Below are positions 44,577 through 52,780 of a DNA stretch of 64,000 nucleotides, in pieces. The stretch is taken from positions 62,001-126,000 of the forward strand of contig CALTTP010000005.1 of the NCBI GenBank assembly GCA_943912255.1, read 5' to 3'. Each line of letters begins with the position of its first letter. Position 1 is the stretch's first letter. The translations under genes and the position numbers were made by a program. Below the pieces are notes generated by a model that did not search any database, was not told the origin of the DNA, and worked only from the letters and a program-made list of their open reading frames with translations. The stretch is from an uncultured Peptoniphilaceae bacterium (GTDB lineage: Bacteria > Bacillota > Clostridia > Tissierellales > Peptoniphilaceae).

Positions 44577-45353
44577 ATGAAATTTAAAAAAGTATTATTA
44601 GGATTAGTTACAATTGCAGCATTAGGTTTAACTGCATGTAACCAACCAGCAAAAGATGACGCAGCAAAGGATACAACTGGAGCAGCAGGTACAACTGAAG
44701 CTACAGAAACAACAACAGCTCCAGAAAGTTCTGAAGCAACAGCTGAAATTAAGAAGATGAAAGGCGACGAATTAGACGCTATTGAAGAAGACAACAAGAA
44801 AAAAGATGGTGTTCTTGTAGTTGACGTAAGACCTGAAGAACAATACAAAGAAGGTCACTTAAAACATGCTATTAACGTATTTGTTGATGATTTAAAGGCA
44901 GATCCAGAAATTCTTTCAGAATATAAGGATACTCCAGTAATCGTATATTGCAATACTGGTAAGAAGAGTGCAGAAGCTGCTCAAATCTTAGCTGAAAATG
45001 GATACAAAGATGTAACTGACGCTGAAGGCGTTAAAGATTATGAATACAAGAACATTGTTAAGTATTCAAGCATTACTGCTAAGAAATTCTTAGAAATGAA
45101 AAACGACGCTACAGTAGTAGACGTAAGACCTGCTGAAGACTATGACAAGGGACATGTTGAAGGCGCTGTATCAGTTCCATTTGACAAAGTTGAAGAAAAT
45201 ATGGACAAGATTCCTGAAGAAAAACCTGTTATAACTTACTGCTTTACAGGAAATAAGAGTAGTGAAGTAGCTAAAACATTAACTGAAAAAGGCTACGAAG
45301 TATACAACGTTCTTGAAGGAACCAAAGAACACGAATACGAACTAGTAAAATAA
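44577..45353 (+). CDS. Lipoprotein with two rhodanese domains, both with Cys
   Basis: A 258-residue protein: lipobox LTACN (Cys 21), a T/A/E-rich linker, and two single-size rhodanese domains. Active-site loops are YCNTGKKSAEAA (~126) and YCFTGNKSSEVA (~222). Each domain also has the VVDVRPxExY(K/D)KGH substrate motif. ATG 44577 follows TTAGGAGG. It is a distinct family from the minus-strand tandem rhodanese 0.8 kb away. The terminator at 45361 separates it from the ars-type operon. Confidence 0.88.
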   Translation: MKFKKVLLGLVTIAALGLTACNQPAKDDAAKDTTGAAGTTEATETTTAPESSEATAEIKKMKGDELDAIEEDNKKKDGVLVVDVRPEEQYKEGHLKHAINVFVDDLKADPEILSEYKDTPVIVYCNTGKKSAEAAQILAENGYKDVTDAEGVKDYEYKNIVKYSSITAKKFLEMKNDATVVDVRPAEDYDKGHVEGAVSVPFDKVEENMDKIPEEKPVITYCFTGNKSSEVAKTLTEKGYEVYNVLEGTKEHEYELVK

Positions 45354-45360
45354 TTTATTG

Positions 45361-45393
45361 ATGAACTACTCTGAAAAGGGTAGTTCATTTTTC
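45361..45393 (+). terminator. Terminator after rhodanese lipoprotein
   Basis: ATGAACTAC (45361-45369) pairs with GTAGTTCAT (45380-45388), followed by TTTTTCT. The next ATG is only 8 bp beyond, so the downstream operon may depend on read-through or an unseen promoter. Confidence 0.8.
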
Positions 45394-45400
45394 TATTATT

Positions 45401-46048
45401 ATGAAAGAAGCGATAATTTTTTTCACAAGAGTTCCCATACCAAATGAGACTAAAACCAGACTATTAACGGACTTTACACCAAAGGAAGCCGCAAGGATTC
45501 ATAGTGTTATTTTGAGAACCATATTCAACAATATAAAGTCTGTAAATAGAGACGTCTTTGTATTTATTAGTCCCATGGAAAAAAGTCACGTACTTAGAGA
45601 ACTTATTAACTGGAATGAGTTTTATCCCCAAGAGGGAAATAACCTTAATGAAAAAATGAAGAATGCAGTATTTTCAATTTTAGACCAAGGATATGACAAG
45701 GTAGTACTTCTAGGCTCGGACCTAATTGGAGTAGACAGGGACTATTTAAGTACCGCCTTTAAGATATTAGATAAAAAGGATTTAGTCATTGGTCCAGCAG
45801 AAGACGGAGGATATGGTCTAGTGGGCATGAAAGAGAAAAGATCCTGTGTTTTTGATGAAGAGAAATTAGGCCATAACAAAGTCTTAGACAATCTAATAAG
45901 TAGGATTGACAGTAATAATTTAAGTTATGGACTATTGAAAGAGATATACGATATAGACTTAGTTTCAGACTTTAACAGGGTAACGGGAAACTTGGAAAAA
46001 GACATAGACGAATTTGAAAGGATTATAAGGAGCAAATATGAAAGATAA
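45401..46048 (+). CDS. DUF2064 / TIGR04282-type glycosyltransferase-like protein
   Basis: A 215-residue GT-A-like protein: AIIFFTRVPIPNETKTRLL at the start, VVLLGSDLIGVDRDYL (DxD-like region) and LVIGPAEDGGYGLVGM. TIGR04282 proteins are typical members of arsenosugar-type gene clusters. It is first in an eight-gene run ending with arsS. No RBS is obvious beyond weak purines. The activated-sugar substrate is unknown. Confidence 0.85.
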   Translation: MKEAIIFFTRVPIPNETKTRLLTDFTPKEAARIHSVILRTIFNNIKSVNRDVFVFISPMEKSHVLRELINWNEFYPQEGNNLNEKMKNAVFSILDQGYDKVVLLGSDLIGVDRDYLSTAFKILDKKDLVIGPAEDGGYGLVGMKEKRSCVFDEEKLGHNKVLDNLISRIDSNNLSYGLLKEIYDIDLVSDFNRVTGNLEKDIDEFERIIRSKYER

Positions 46049-46757
46049 TAAAGAAATGAGCAGTGCTAGCAAAAAGCGAATAGCTTTATTGGTAGTTGTA
46101 GGAATTTGCCTACTGGTATACTTTTTCGTACCATCTGTTAACAAAGGAGTCAACTCCTCAGTAAAGACTCTTACAAAATTGGATTTAGACGGAGTTATTG
46201 AATATATAAGAGGTTATGGTACTTATGCCGCTATAATTTCCTTCTTCTTAATGATTTTACAATCGATAATCTCACCAATACCTGCATTTTTTATAACTTT
46301 AGCCAATGCAGCCATATTTGGCTGGGTAAAGGGAGCGATATTGTCCTGGTCCTCTGCCATGGTGGGAGCGGCAATGTGCTTTTATATAGCAAGAATATTG
46401 GGAAGAGATGTAGTTGAAAAGATTGCAACTAAGACAGCTTTGGAATCAGTAGATGTGTTCTTTAAAAAATATGGTAAGTACACCATATTGGTTTGTAGAT
46501 TGTTGCCATTTATCTCCTTTGACGTAGTAAGTTATGCAGCAGGTCTTACATCCATGGGATTTTGGCCTTTCTTCTTAGCAACGGGAATAGGACAACTGCC
46601 AGCCACACTTATCTATTCAAAAGTAGGAGAGCTTAGTGGTTCAGCAAAGACCTTAGTAATAGGACTATTATCCCTATTTGCAATTTCAGTAATTATTTTT
46701 ATGGTAAAGAAGATTTATAATGAAAAGCAAGCAAAGAAAAATAAAAGAGTTGAGTAA
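46038..46757 (+). CDS. TVP38/TMEM64 (VTT domain) membrane protein 1
   Basis: A 239-residue protein with ~6 membrane segments. The VTT/SNARE-assoc signature is LLPFISFDVVSYAAGLTSM, preceded by an EKI..KYG amphipathic region. It overlaps the previous gene by 11 bp and the next by 38 bp. In other genomes such proteins sit in arsenosugar-type and selenium or mercury gene clusters. Transport or lipid-scrambling roles are proposed for the superfamily. Confidence 0.87.
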   Translation: MKDNKEMSSASKKRIALLVVVGICLLVYFFVPSVNKGVNSSVKTLTKLDLDGVIEYIRGYGTYAAIISFFLMILQSIISPIPAFFITLANAAIFGWVKGAILSWSSAMVGAAMCFYIARILGRDVVEKIATKTALESVDVFFKKYGKYTILVCRLLPFISFDVVSYAAGLTSMGFWPFFLATGIGQLPATLIYSKVGELSGSAKTLVIGLLSLFAISVIIFMVKKIYNEKQAKKNKRVE

Positions 46758-47382
46758 GATATTACTTCTAGTACTGATATTGGTTTTGTCCGCATTGGTA
46801 CTGAAGTATCTTCCCTTTGAAAAGATAAGAGAGATTATACAAAAAGGAGGAGCCTATTCTCCAATAATATATATCCTACTCTTTTCCATTTTGCCAATAT
46901 TTTTCTTTCCCGTTCCAGTATTGGCCTTGGCCGCAGGAATAGCCTTTGGTCTGTGGAAGGGATCCCTTTATACCATGATTGGCGCAAGTATAAACTGTGT
47001 ACTGATGTATTTAATTGCCAGGTATATTGGGAAAGAGCAGGTAGATAGATATTTAAACAGACGACTTAGTGAGGATATGAAAAGGAAACTGGCCTCAAAA
47101 GAGACAAATCTTGGATTTTATCTATTTGTCCTTAGGCTAACTCCCATTATTCCCTATAATTTAATCAACTATATGTCTGGGCTTTTAAATATAGGCCTAA
47201 AGAAATATGTAATTATTTCTATTTTAGGGATTATGCCAGGAACGGTGGTATATCTGAATATGGGAGATAAATCCATAGACTATAAGTCTAAGGAATTTGT
47301 ACTTTCTGTGGTCTTTATGATAGTACTAGTTCTAATCTCAAATATGTTGGCAAAATACCTTAAGAAAAAAGGTAAATTATGA
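46720..47382 (+). CDS. TVP38/TMEM64 (VTT domain) membrane protein 2
   Basis: A 220-residue second VTT protein: PIFFFPVPVLALAAGIAFG and LRLTPIIPYNLINYMSGLLN. It is clearly diverged from the first copy, so this is not a recent duplication. ATG 46720 overlaps the previous gene by 38 bp; TTG 46750 is an alternative. Its end overlaps the next start by 4 bp. Confidence 0.87.
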   Translation: MKSKQRKIKELSKILLLVLILVLSALVLKYLPFEKIREIIQKGGAYSPIIYILLFSILPIFFFPVPVLALAAGIAFGLWKGSLYTMIGASINCVLMYLIARYIGKEQVDRYLNRRLSEDMKRKLASKETNLGFYLFVLRLTPIIPYNLINYMSGLLNIGLKKYVIISILGIMPGTVVYLNMGDKSIDYKSKEFVLSVVFMIVLVLISNMLAKYLKKKGKL

Positions 47383-48047
47383 TTTCTATAATCGTTCCAG
47401 TATATAGAGATGAAGCAGCTTTGAAAAACTTTTTAGCCCAAGAATATAAACTAAAAGGCGATTATGAGCTGCTTTTTGTTATAGTAAAAGAGGAAGAATA
47501 CCTTATAAAAAAATATAAAAAATCTAAATTTTTAATCGCTCCTAAAGGTAGAAGTTTACAAATGAACTATGGGGCAAAGGAGTCCAAGGGGGATATACTA
47601 CTTTTCTTACACTGTGACAGTATTATTGAAGATAATATACTTGAAGAAGTGTCAAAGGGGATTAAAAGGAGCCCAGCAGGCTGTTTAAGGCTTTATTTCG
47701 ATTCTAATCACCCCTTAATGAAGATCTGTGGGTTTATGTCCAGACTTCGGGTAGTATCGAGAAATATAGCCTTTGGCGACCAAGGGATATTTTTAACAAG
47801 AGATCTTTTTAATGAAATAGGTGGTTTTATACCCATTCCCATTATGGAAGATTATCAGCTTTCCATGGATATAAAGAGTAAAGGCATTAAAATCTTACAA
47901 TGTAACTCTAGAATAGTTACAAGGTCCGTTAGATTTGAAAAGGGCGGAATACTTAAAACTATGTACAATATGCAAAAGTTTCAGAAAATGTATAGAAATG
48001 GGGAAGACCCAAAGAAGATTGCAGAAAGATATAGGAATATAAGATGA
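47379..48047 (+). CDS. TIGR04283-type arsenosugar-cluster glycosyltransferase
   Basis: A 222-residue family-2-like glycosyltransferase: MISIIVPVYRDEAALKNF, DILLFLHCDSII (DxD equivalent), RNIAFGDQGIFLTRDLF and PIPIMEDYQLSM. This pattern is specific for TIGR04283, found next to arsS and TIGR04282. It overlaps its neighbours by 4 bp on both sides. Confidence 0.9.
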   Translation: MISIIVPVYRDEAALKNFLAQEYKLKGDYELLFVIVKEEEYLIKKYKKSKFLIAPKGRSLQMNYGAKESKGDILLFLHCDSIIEDNILEEVSKGIKRSPAGCLRLYFDSNHPLMKICGFMSRLRVVSRNIAFGDQGIFLTRDLFNEIGGFIPIPIMEDYQLSMDIKSKGIKILQCNSRIVTRSVRFEKGGILKTMYNMQKFQKMYRNGEDPKKIAERYRNIR

Positions 48048-48997
48048 GCTATTTTGACTTAGTTGAAGAAAAATGTATAGAATGTGGAAACTGTACGAGA
48101 AATTGTGACTTTTTAAAGAAATATGATTTAAACTTAAAAGATTATGTAAAAAGACCGGATTTAAAGTACAGTTGTTTCTTATGTGGTAAATGTAAAAGGG
48201 TGTGTCCTGTAGACCTAGACGGGAGGACTATCTCTAAAGAGCATAGAAAGGGACAGGAAAAAGGGTTTACTATGCTGAAACTAGAGAAATCCCCCTATAT
48301 ATTTAGGAATAATTCCAAGAATAAATCAGCCACCTTGCTTTTTTTAGGTTGTTCCTTTCCAAGACAATATCCTAAGACTTCCAAGCTATTAGTTGATCTA
48401 TTTGAAGAAAGGGGCATAGACTTTTCCTTAGATTGTTGTGGTAAACCGATTTTTGAAACGGGGGATATGACAAGGGCAAAAAAGGATAGGCAAAGACTTG
48501 AAGAGATTTTTAAAAGAAAAGGTGTTAAAAAGATAGTTACAGCTTGTATGAACTGTTACTATTTCTTTAAATCCAATTACGATATAGAGGTTGTTTCAGT
48601 CTATAGAGAGTTGAAAAAACTGGGACTGGGAAATAAAGTCGAAGATAAAAAGAATATTTTTGTCCCTTGCCCAGATAGAGATACCTTGGAAGTGTTACAG
48701 GATATTAAATACTTTGTGCCAAATTTAGAAACACCCTTTGAGGATGTTCAATGCTGTGGCCTGGGAGGTCTTGCCATTGGCAAAGAGCCAGAAATTGCCA
48801 AGGGCTTTGTGGAAAAGTTAAAGGAATATGAAATGCCAATTACAACTTACTGCGCCAGCTGCTCTGGTAGATTTAGGAAGTCGGGATTAAATTTATCTGG
48901 ACATATATTATGTGATATACTTAATATTGAAGAAGATGAGAAATTGAAATTTCTACCAGGAAGTTTAGAGGTTAGAAATTATAGGAGAAATAGATGA
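48044..48997 (+). CDS. Fe-S oxidoreductase with two [4Fe-4S] motifs and two CCG domains
   Basis: A 317-residue protein. The N-terminal ferredoxin-like part has CIECGNCTRNC (~11-21) and CFLCGKCKRVCP (~43-54). Two cysteine-rich CCG modules follow, DCCGKPIF (~128) and QCCGLGG (~235), like the heterodisulfide reductase HdrB/GlpC type. It is probably an electron-transfer or disulfide-reducing partner of this operon. It overlaps both neighbours by 4 bp. Confidence 0.86.
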   Translation: MSYFDLVEEKCIECGNCTRNCDFLKKYDLNLKDYVKRPDLKYSCFLCGKCKRVCPVDLDGRTISKEHRKGQEKGFTMLKLEKSPYIFRNNSKNKSATLLFLGCSFPRQYPKTSKLLVDLFEERGIDFSLDCCGKPIFETGDMTRAKKDRQRLEEIFKRKGVKKIVTACMNCYYFFKSNYDIEVVSVYRELKKLGLGNKVEDKKNIFVPCPDRDTLEVLQDIKYFVPNLETPFEDVQCCGLGGLAIGKEPEIAKGFVEKLKEYEMPITTYCASCSGRFRKSGLNLSGHILCDILNIEEDEKLKFLPGSLEVRNYRRNR

Positions 48998-49431
48998 CAC
49001 CTGAACAGTTTCAAAGGGAAATGAGTTCAAGGGGATTTAACTGTTCCCAAATTGTATTTTCCTACTTTGCCCCTAGGTTTGGAATGAATATGACTCAAGC
49101 TCTAAGAATTTCATCGGCCTTTGGAAAGGGAATGGGAAGAGGAGCCACTTGTGGAGTCATTTCAGGTGCCTACTTGGTATTAGGACTAATCTATGGCAGT
49201 GGCGATAAAAATACAGACAGAACTCTTTTAAAGGAAAAATTAAAGGAACTTGATGGTGAATTTTCTAAAATTTCTGAAAATCGAAATTGTACACAGATAT
49301 TAGGTGTGGATTTAAGGAATATTGAACAAGTAAAAGAGATGGCTATAAAAAATCCGGATTTTATGGCAATATGTCCGGATTTAGTGATAAACACTATCAA
49401 AATTATAGAAAAAATTATAAAGGAGAGTTGA
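48994..49431 (+). CDS. C_GCAxxG_C_C family redox-type protein
   Basis: A 145-residue small protein with conserved cysteines: FNCSQIVF (~17), GATCGVISGAYLVLG (~54), NRNCTQILG (~100) and a terminal MAICPDLV. This arrangement is the C_GCAxxG_C_C family of presumed redox-active proteins of unknown function. It overlaps the Fe-S gene by 4 bp, and the AhpD-like ATG follows 2 bp after its stop. Confidence 0.85.
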   Translation: MTPEQFQREMSSRGFNCSQIVFSYFAPRFGMNMTQALRISSAFGKGMGRGATCGVISGAYLVLGLIYGSGDKNTDRTLLKEKLKELDGEFSKISENRNCTQILGVDLRNIEQVKEMAIKNPDFMAICPDLVINTIKIIEKIIKES

Positions 49432-49433
49432 TT

Positions 49434-49772
49434 ATGGCTGAATATTTTGAAAGAAAAGACTTAGAAGATTTTTCTAATGGAAGATTAGGGGAACATGGAA
49501 AGGACCTTTGGGATAAATTTTTAGGTTATTATGGTCCTGTATTTCAAGAAGGAAAATTGACTACAAGGGAAAAGAATTTAATTGCTTTAGCAGTTGCCCA
49601 TGCTGTAAGCTGCCCATATTGTATTGAAGCTTACACTACAGCATGTCTTGAAAGTGGTTACACTACAGAGCAGATGATGGAAGCTGTTCATGTGGCAGGA
49701 GCAATAACTGGGGGAGCAGTTTTAGCTCATGGGGTGCAAATGACTAAATTGGCTGAGGAGTTTGAATTTTAA
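49434..49772 (+). CDS. AhpD-like protein of the arsenosugar-cluster type
   Basis: A 112-residue carboxymuconolactone decarboxylase-fold protein with redox motif SCPYC (Cys 60 and 63) and AGAITGGAVLAHGVQM. This matches the arsenosugar-cluster peroxidase-like family next to arsS. ATG 49434 follows AAAGGAGAG. An upstream ATG at 49371 lies inside the previous gene and is rejected. Stop and arsS start share one base (TAATG). Confidence 0.9.
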   Translation: MAEYFERKDLEDFSNGRLGEHGKDLWDKFLGYYGPVFQEGKLTTREKNLIALAVAHAVSCPYCIEAYTTACLESGYTTEQMMEAVHVAGAITGGAVLAHGVQMTKLAEEFEF

Positions 49773-50725
49773 TGTCATTACTTGAGGAAAAGACCAGAGT
49801 GGTAACTCCCTTTATTCAAAAGGCAGTTAAACTTATTTCTTCCTCTCATCCTTCTACGATGCAAATCAATATTACAAGAAATTGTAACTTAGCATGTAAA
49901 CACTGTCACCTTAACTGTGGACCCAATAGAAAAGAAGATATGGATTTTGAAACTGCAAAGGCCTGTGTGGAAATCTTTAAGAGAGAGGGATTTAAAGTCC
50001 TGGACTTAACTGGGGGAGCTCCTGAGATGAGCCAGGTTTTTAAATTTCTAGTGGAGGAGTTAAGGGGCTTTGCAGACAATATCATCGTAAGAACCAATTT
50101 ATCCATCTACTTGGAAGAGGGATATGACCTAGAGTTTTTAAGGGACAATAAAATTGAAGTCTTTGCTTCCTTGCCCTTTTATGAAAAATCTAAAACCGAT
50201 AGAGTTAGAGGTACAGGAGTCTACGACTCCAGTATTGAAGTCTTAAGAAAACTGAATAGTCTAGGCTATGGAAGGGAACTTCTTCTAAATCTAGTATATA
50301 ACCCTGCAGGAGCAATTCTACCAGGAAATCAAGAGGATTTGGAAAATGTCTATAGATCCAAGTTAAAGGATGAATATGGAATAGTTTTTAATAATCTCTA
50401 CTCCATTACCAATATGCCTTTGGGACGTTTTGAGTCCTGGCTTAGAAGAAGTGGAAACTATGAAAGGTATATGAAAAAACTGGAAAGTGCCTTCAACCCA
50501 GAAGTCCTTAAGAGTTTAATGTGCCTTGACGCCATTTCTGTGGATTGGGATGGAAAGATATATGACTGTGATTTTAATCTTAGCTTAGGTTTGCCCTGTA
50601 AAGGCAAATTAAATATAAAGGAAATTCCAGAAGGGTTTGACTTTAGAAGAGAGATAATGACAGGGGACCATTGTTATGGATGTACAGCAGGAGCTGGTTC
50701 TTCCTGAGGTGGTTCATTGAGCTAA
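49772..50725 (+). CDS. arsS: Radical SAM selenoprotein ArsS (TGA at 50705-50707 read as Sec)
   Basis: A 317-residue protein when TGA codon 312 is decoded as selenocysteine. Radical SAM Cys triad C38-x3-C42-x2-C45 (CNLACKHC) is present. The SPASM-like C-terminus holds CYGCTAGAGSS then U-GGSLS and TAA at 50723-50725. ArsS/TIGR04167 homologues end CTAGxGSS-C/U-GG, so the TGA falls exactly on the conserved Cys/Sec position. A hairpin follows it. It is the last gene of the operon. Family role is inferred to be dimethylarsinic acid adenosylation, but no arsM is near. Confidence 0.92.
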
Positions 50726-50734
50726 GTTTAGCAA
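50705..50734 (+). promoter_or_regulatory. Bacterial SECIS-like hairpin of arsS
   Basis: Immediately 3' of the TGA, GCTA (50721-50724) pairs with TAGC (50729-50732) around loop AGTT (GU in the apical loop). It is extended by TT/AA (50717-50718 with 50733-50734) across a GA bulge (50719-50720). The loop begins 17 nt after the UGA, close to the 18 nt I recall for E. coli fdhF. SelB presumably binds it. Confidence 0.72.
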
Positions 50735-50735
50735 C

Positions 50736-50772
50736 AAAAAAGAGCATTCAACAACTTGAATGCTCTTTTTTT
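50736..50772. terminator. Bidirectional terminator after arsS
   Basis: AAAAAAGAGCATTCAA-CAAC-TTGAATGCTCTTTTTTT, a 16-bp stem directly following the SECIS hairpin. Confidence 0.9.
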
Positions 50773-50806
50773 GGGTGAAAATTTACTTAATCTATCTATA
50801 TTACTA

Positions 50807-52297
50807 CTATTGCATATCTAAAATCGACTTTGTCTTATATTCTACAGATTTTCCTATAGAACCAGTTCCACCCAGGATGTATAATGTGTTTATTTTTTTA
50901 TACTTGATATAACTTACAAAATCCTCGGATAACTCATCACTTCTAGTCAATAGAATAGGTCCCTTTAATGCATTTGCCAATGCTGTTCCAGAAAGGGCGT
51001 CAGCATAGTCCTGGCCACTTGCAAGCATTACGTAGTCAGGGTTTGTATAGTAGGTCTTAGCAAGCTTTGCTGCAGTTTCATATCTGGATTTACCAGAAAG
51101 TCTTGAAACATCAGCTACCTTACTGCGAATAAAACTTTCTATACCTTTTGAAATGGTATTATCACCACCTACAATATAGACTTTATCAGCCTTTGATATA
51201 AGTTCAACCACTTTAGGTTCAAGAACATTTCCATTGGTTAGAAGTAGGTTTGCATTTTTCATCTTAGCTACTGGTGCAATACTTAGGGCATCAGGATAGC
51301 TTATGCCACTTGCTAAAAATACGATTTTGCTAGCACTATTTTCCTTAGCCACTTCTACGGCGGTATCATATCTAGTATTACCCTTTACATATTTTATGCT
51401 AACTCCAGAAGCCTTTAAGGAATTTACATAGTCAGAAGGTAGGGGTTTTCCACCAACTAGGTAGATGGTGTTAATCTTCTTTGTAAGCATTAGATTTTTT
51501 ATTTCTCCAGTAACCCTTCCAGGATCATTTAATAGCAGATGGGCATTTAAATTTCCTGCTAATATTGAGGCAGTAATACTGTCTGGAAAGGAGTGTCCAT
51601 TGGATATTACTGCAATATTTGAATCAACTTCAGCATATTTGTTTATTAGGGCAGAAGTATTAAATCTAGTGGCACCTGATAGCCTCTTAACAGAACTATA
51701 AGGATATGAATGAAGCACATTCATCATTTCCACAATTTCTATACCATAATTTGGACTAGGTGCCCATTTTCCCCCTAATTCTTCCACCATAGGGGACTTA
51801 CCGTGAATGGTAGCAAAATGTCTTGGATCTGGGGTGTTGGTCTTTGGATAGTCTTTGGCGCCTGAGTATAGGGCTAAATGGTCTACTTGAGCTTCAATTC
51901 CCTCTTCCCATGAAGAAAATCTAGTATGGGCTTCTGGATCCTTGTCTCCGCCACCAACAGTTGTTTTTAATCCACAGGGATTGAAATAAGATGCATCTAA
52001 AACGCCACCAAATCTCATAAAGTTGGTTTCCTTTGCCGATTGTGTATAGGTTACTGCCGGGTCCACACCTCGTGCAACGGAAACTGAATAGTAAAGAGGT
52101 GCTAGGTCTATAAATAACTGGTCTGCATTTTTAGCTTGGGCCCATAGCTTCATTTGATGTACCGTAGTACTTGGTTTTCTTAAAATAGGTGTAACCGCCT
52201 CTGGTTCCTCTGCAAAACTCTTAGAACAAAGGGGAATCACCAAGGAAATACATATTAAAAATGTAATCAAGTTTCTTAAAGTTCTTTTATTATTCAT
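50807..52297 (-). CDS. Secreted glucosaminidase-domain protein with cell-wall-binding repeats
   Basis: A 496-residue protein. Signal peptide (to ~SFAEE); glucosaminidase/lysozyme-like domain (~60-200; Glu in SAKETNFMRFGG and GLKTTVGGGDKD, FSSWEEGIEAQVDHL); three CW_binding_2 repeats (RLSGATRFNTSALI, NTRYDTAVEVA, RLSGKSRYETAAKLA) to the C-terminus. It probably trims peptidoglycan at the cell surface. It is the second such wall-binding protein in the window, after the one at 9-10 kb. Confidence 0.88.
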   Translation of the reverse strand: MNNKRTLRNLITFLICISLVIPLCSKSFAEEPEAVTPILRKPSTTVHQMKLWAQAKNADQLFIDLAPLYYSVSVARGVDPAVTYTQSAKETNFMRFGGVLDASYFNPCGLKTTVGGGDKDPEAHTRFSSWEEGIEAQVDHLALYSGAKDYPKTNTPDPRHFATIHGKSPMVEELGGKWAPSPNYGIEIVEMMNVLHSYPYSSVKRLSGATRFNTSALINKYAEVDSNIAVISNGHSFPDSITASILAGNLNAHLLLNDPGRVTGEIKNLMLTKKINTIYLVGGKPLPSDYVNSLKASGVSIKYVKGNTRYDTAVEVAKENSASKIVFLASGISYPDALSIAPVAKMKNANLLLTNGNVLEPKVVELISKADKVYIVGGDNTISKGIESFIRSKVADVSRLSGKSRYETAAKLAKTYYTNPDYVMLASGQDYADALSGTALANALKGPILLTRSDELSEDFVSYIKYKKINTLYILGGTGSIGKSVEYKTKSILDMQ

Positions 52298-52364
52298 TCT
52301 TTCCTCCCTTATATGAATATAGTATTATATTTACCTAGGAGATGTAAAGGAAATAAAGGATAAT

Positions 52365-52422
52365 TTGACTTTTTCAAGAAATTGATTTAAAATGAAAACA
52401 ACAAATGAATGATTGCTCATAT
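52365..52422 (+). promoter_or_regulatory. Promoter and operator of the ArsR / P-type ATPase operon
   Basis: -35 TTGACT (52365-52370), 17-bp spacer, -10 TAAAAT (52388-52393). An imperfect inverted repeat, ATGAATGATTGCTCATAT region (52404-52422), overlaps the likely start of transcription. It resembles the SmtB/CzrA/CadC operator (ATATGAACA...TGTTCATAT type). Confidence 0.65.
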
Positions 52423-52438
52423 GAACATAGGATGGGAT

Positions 52439-52777
52439 ATGGATAAGAAAAATTATATAGATGAAGATTTAGTAACTAAAGCTATGGACAATTTGCCTAT
52501 AGAAGAAGATATATACGACTTAGCTGACTTCTATAAGATGTTCTCTGACTCCACCAGGTTAAAAATACTTTTGACCCTGGGCAATGGAGAACTTTGTGTA
52601 ACCGACTTGGCGTCGGTTTTAGGAATGGGCCAGTCGGCGGTAAGTCACCAACTGCGATTGTTAAAACAGGCTAGACTTGTGAGAAACCGTAGAGAGGGTA
52701 AAGTCATATATTATTCCCTAGACGATGAACATATAAGTGAAATCATTCAAAGTGGATTAGATCATATTATGGAGTAG
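52439..52777 (+). CDS. ArsR/SmtB family metal-responsive repressor
   Basis: A 112-residue winged-helix protein: FSDSTRLKILLTL, ELCVTDLASVLGMGQSAVSHQLRLLKQARLV and IYYSLDDEHI. The C-terminal D..H.......H pattern (DDEHI...GLDHIM) fits alpha5-type metal sites. ATG 52439 follows AGGATGGG; the ATG at 52409 lies in the operator and is rejected. It precedes the efflux ATPase by 3 bp, so it probably autoregulates the pair. Confidence 0.92.
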   Translation: MDKKNYIDEDLVTKAMDNLPIEEDIYDLADFYKMFSDSTRLKILLTLGNGELCVTDLASVLGMGQSAVSHQLRLLKQARLVRNRREGKVIYYSLDDEHISEIIQSGLDHIME

Positions 52778-52780
52778 ATT

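Noticed and set aside
49434..49772. AhpD-like protein as a second selenoprotein
   Set aside because: Its redox motif is encoded as Cys-Pro-Tyr-Cys with no TGA.
50736..50772. The 16-bp hairpin after arsS as the SECIS element
   Set aside because: It is a standard terminator with A/T flanks and lies too far from the TGA; the smaller hairpin at 50717-50734 fits better.
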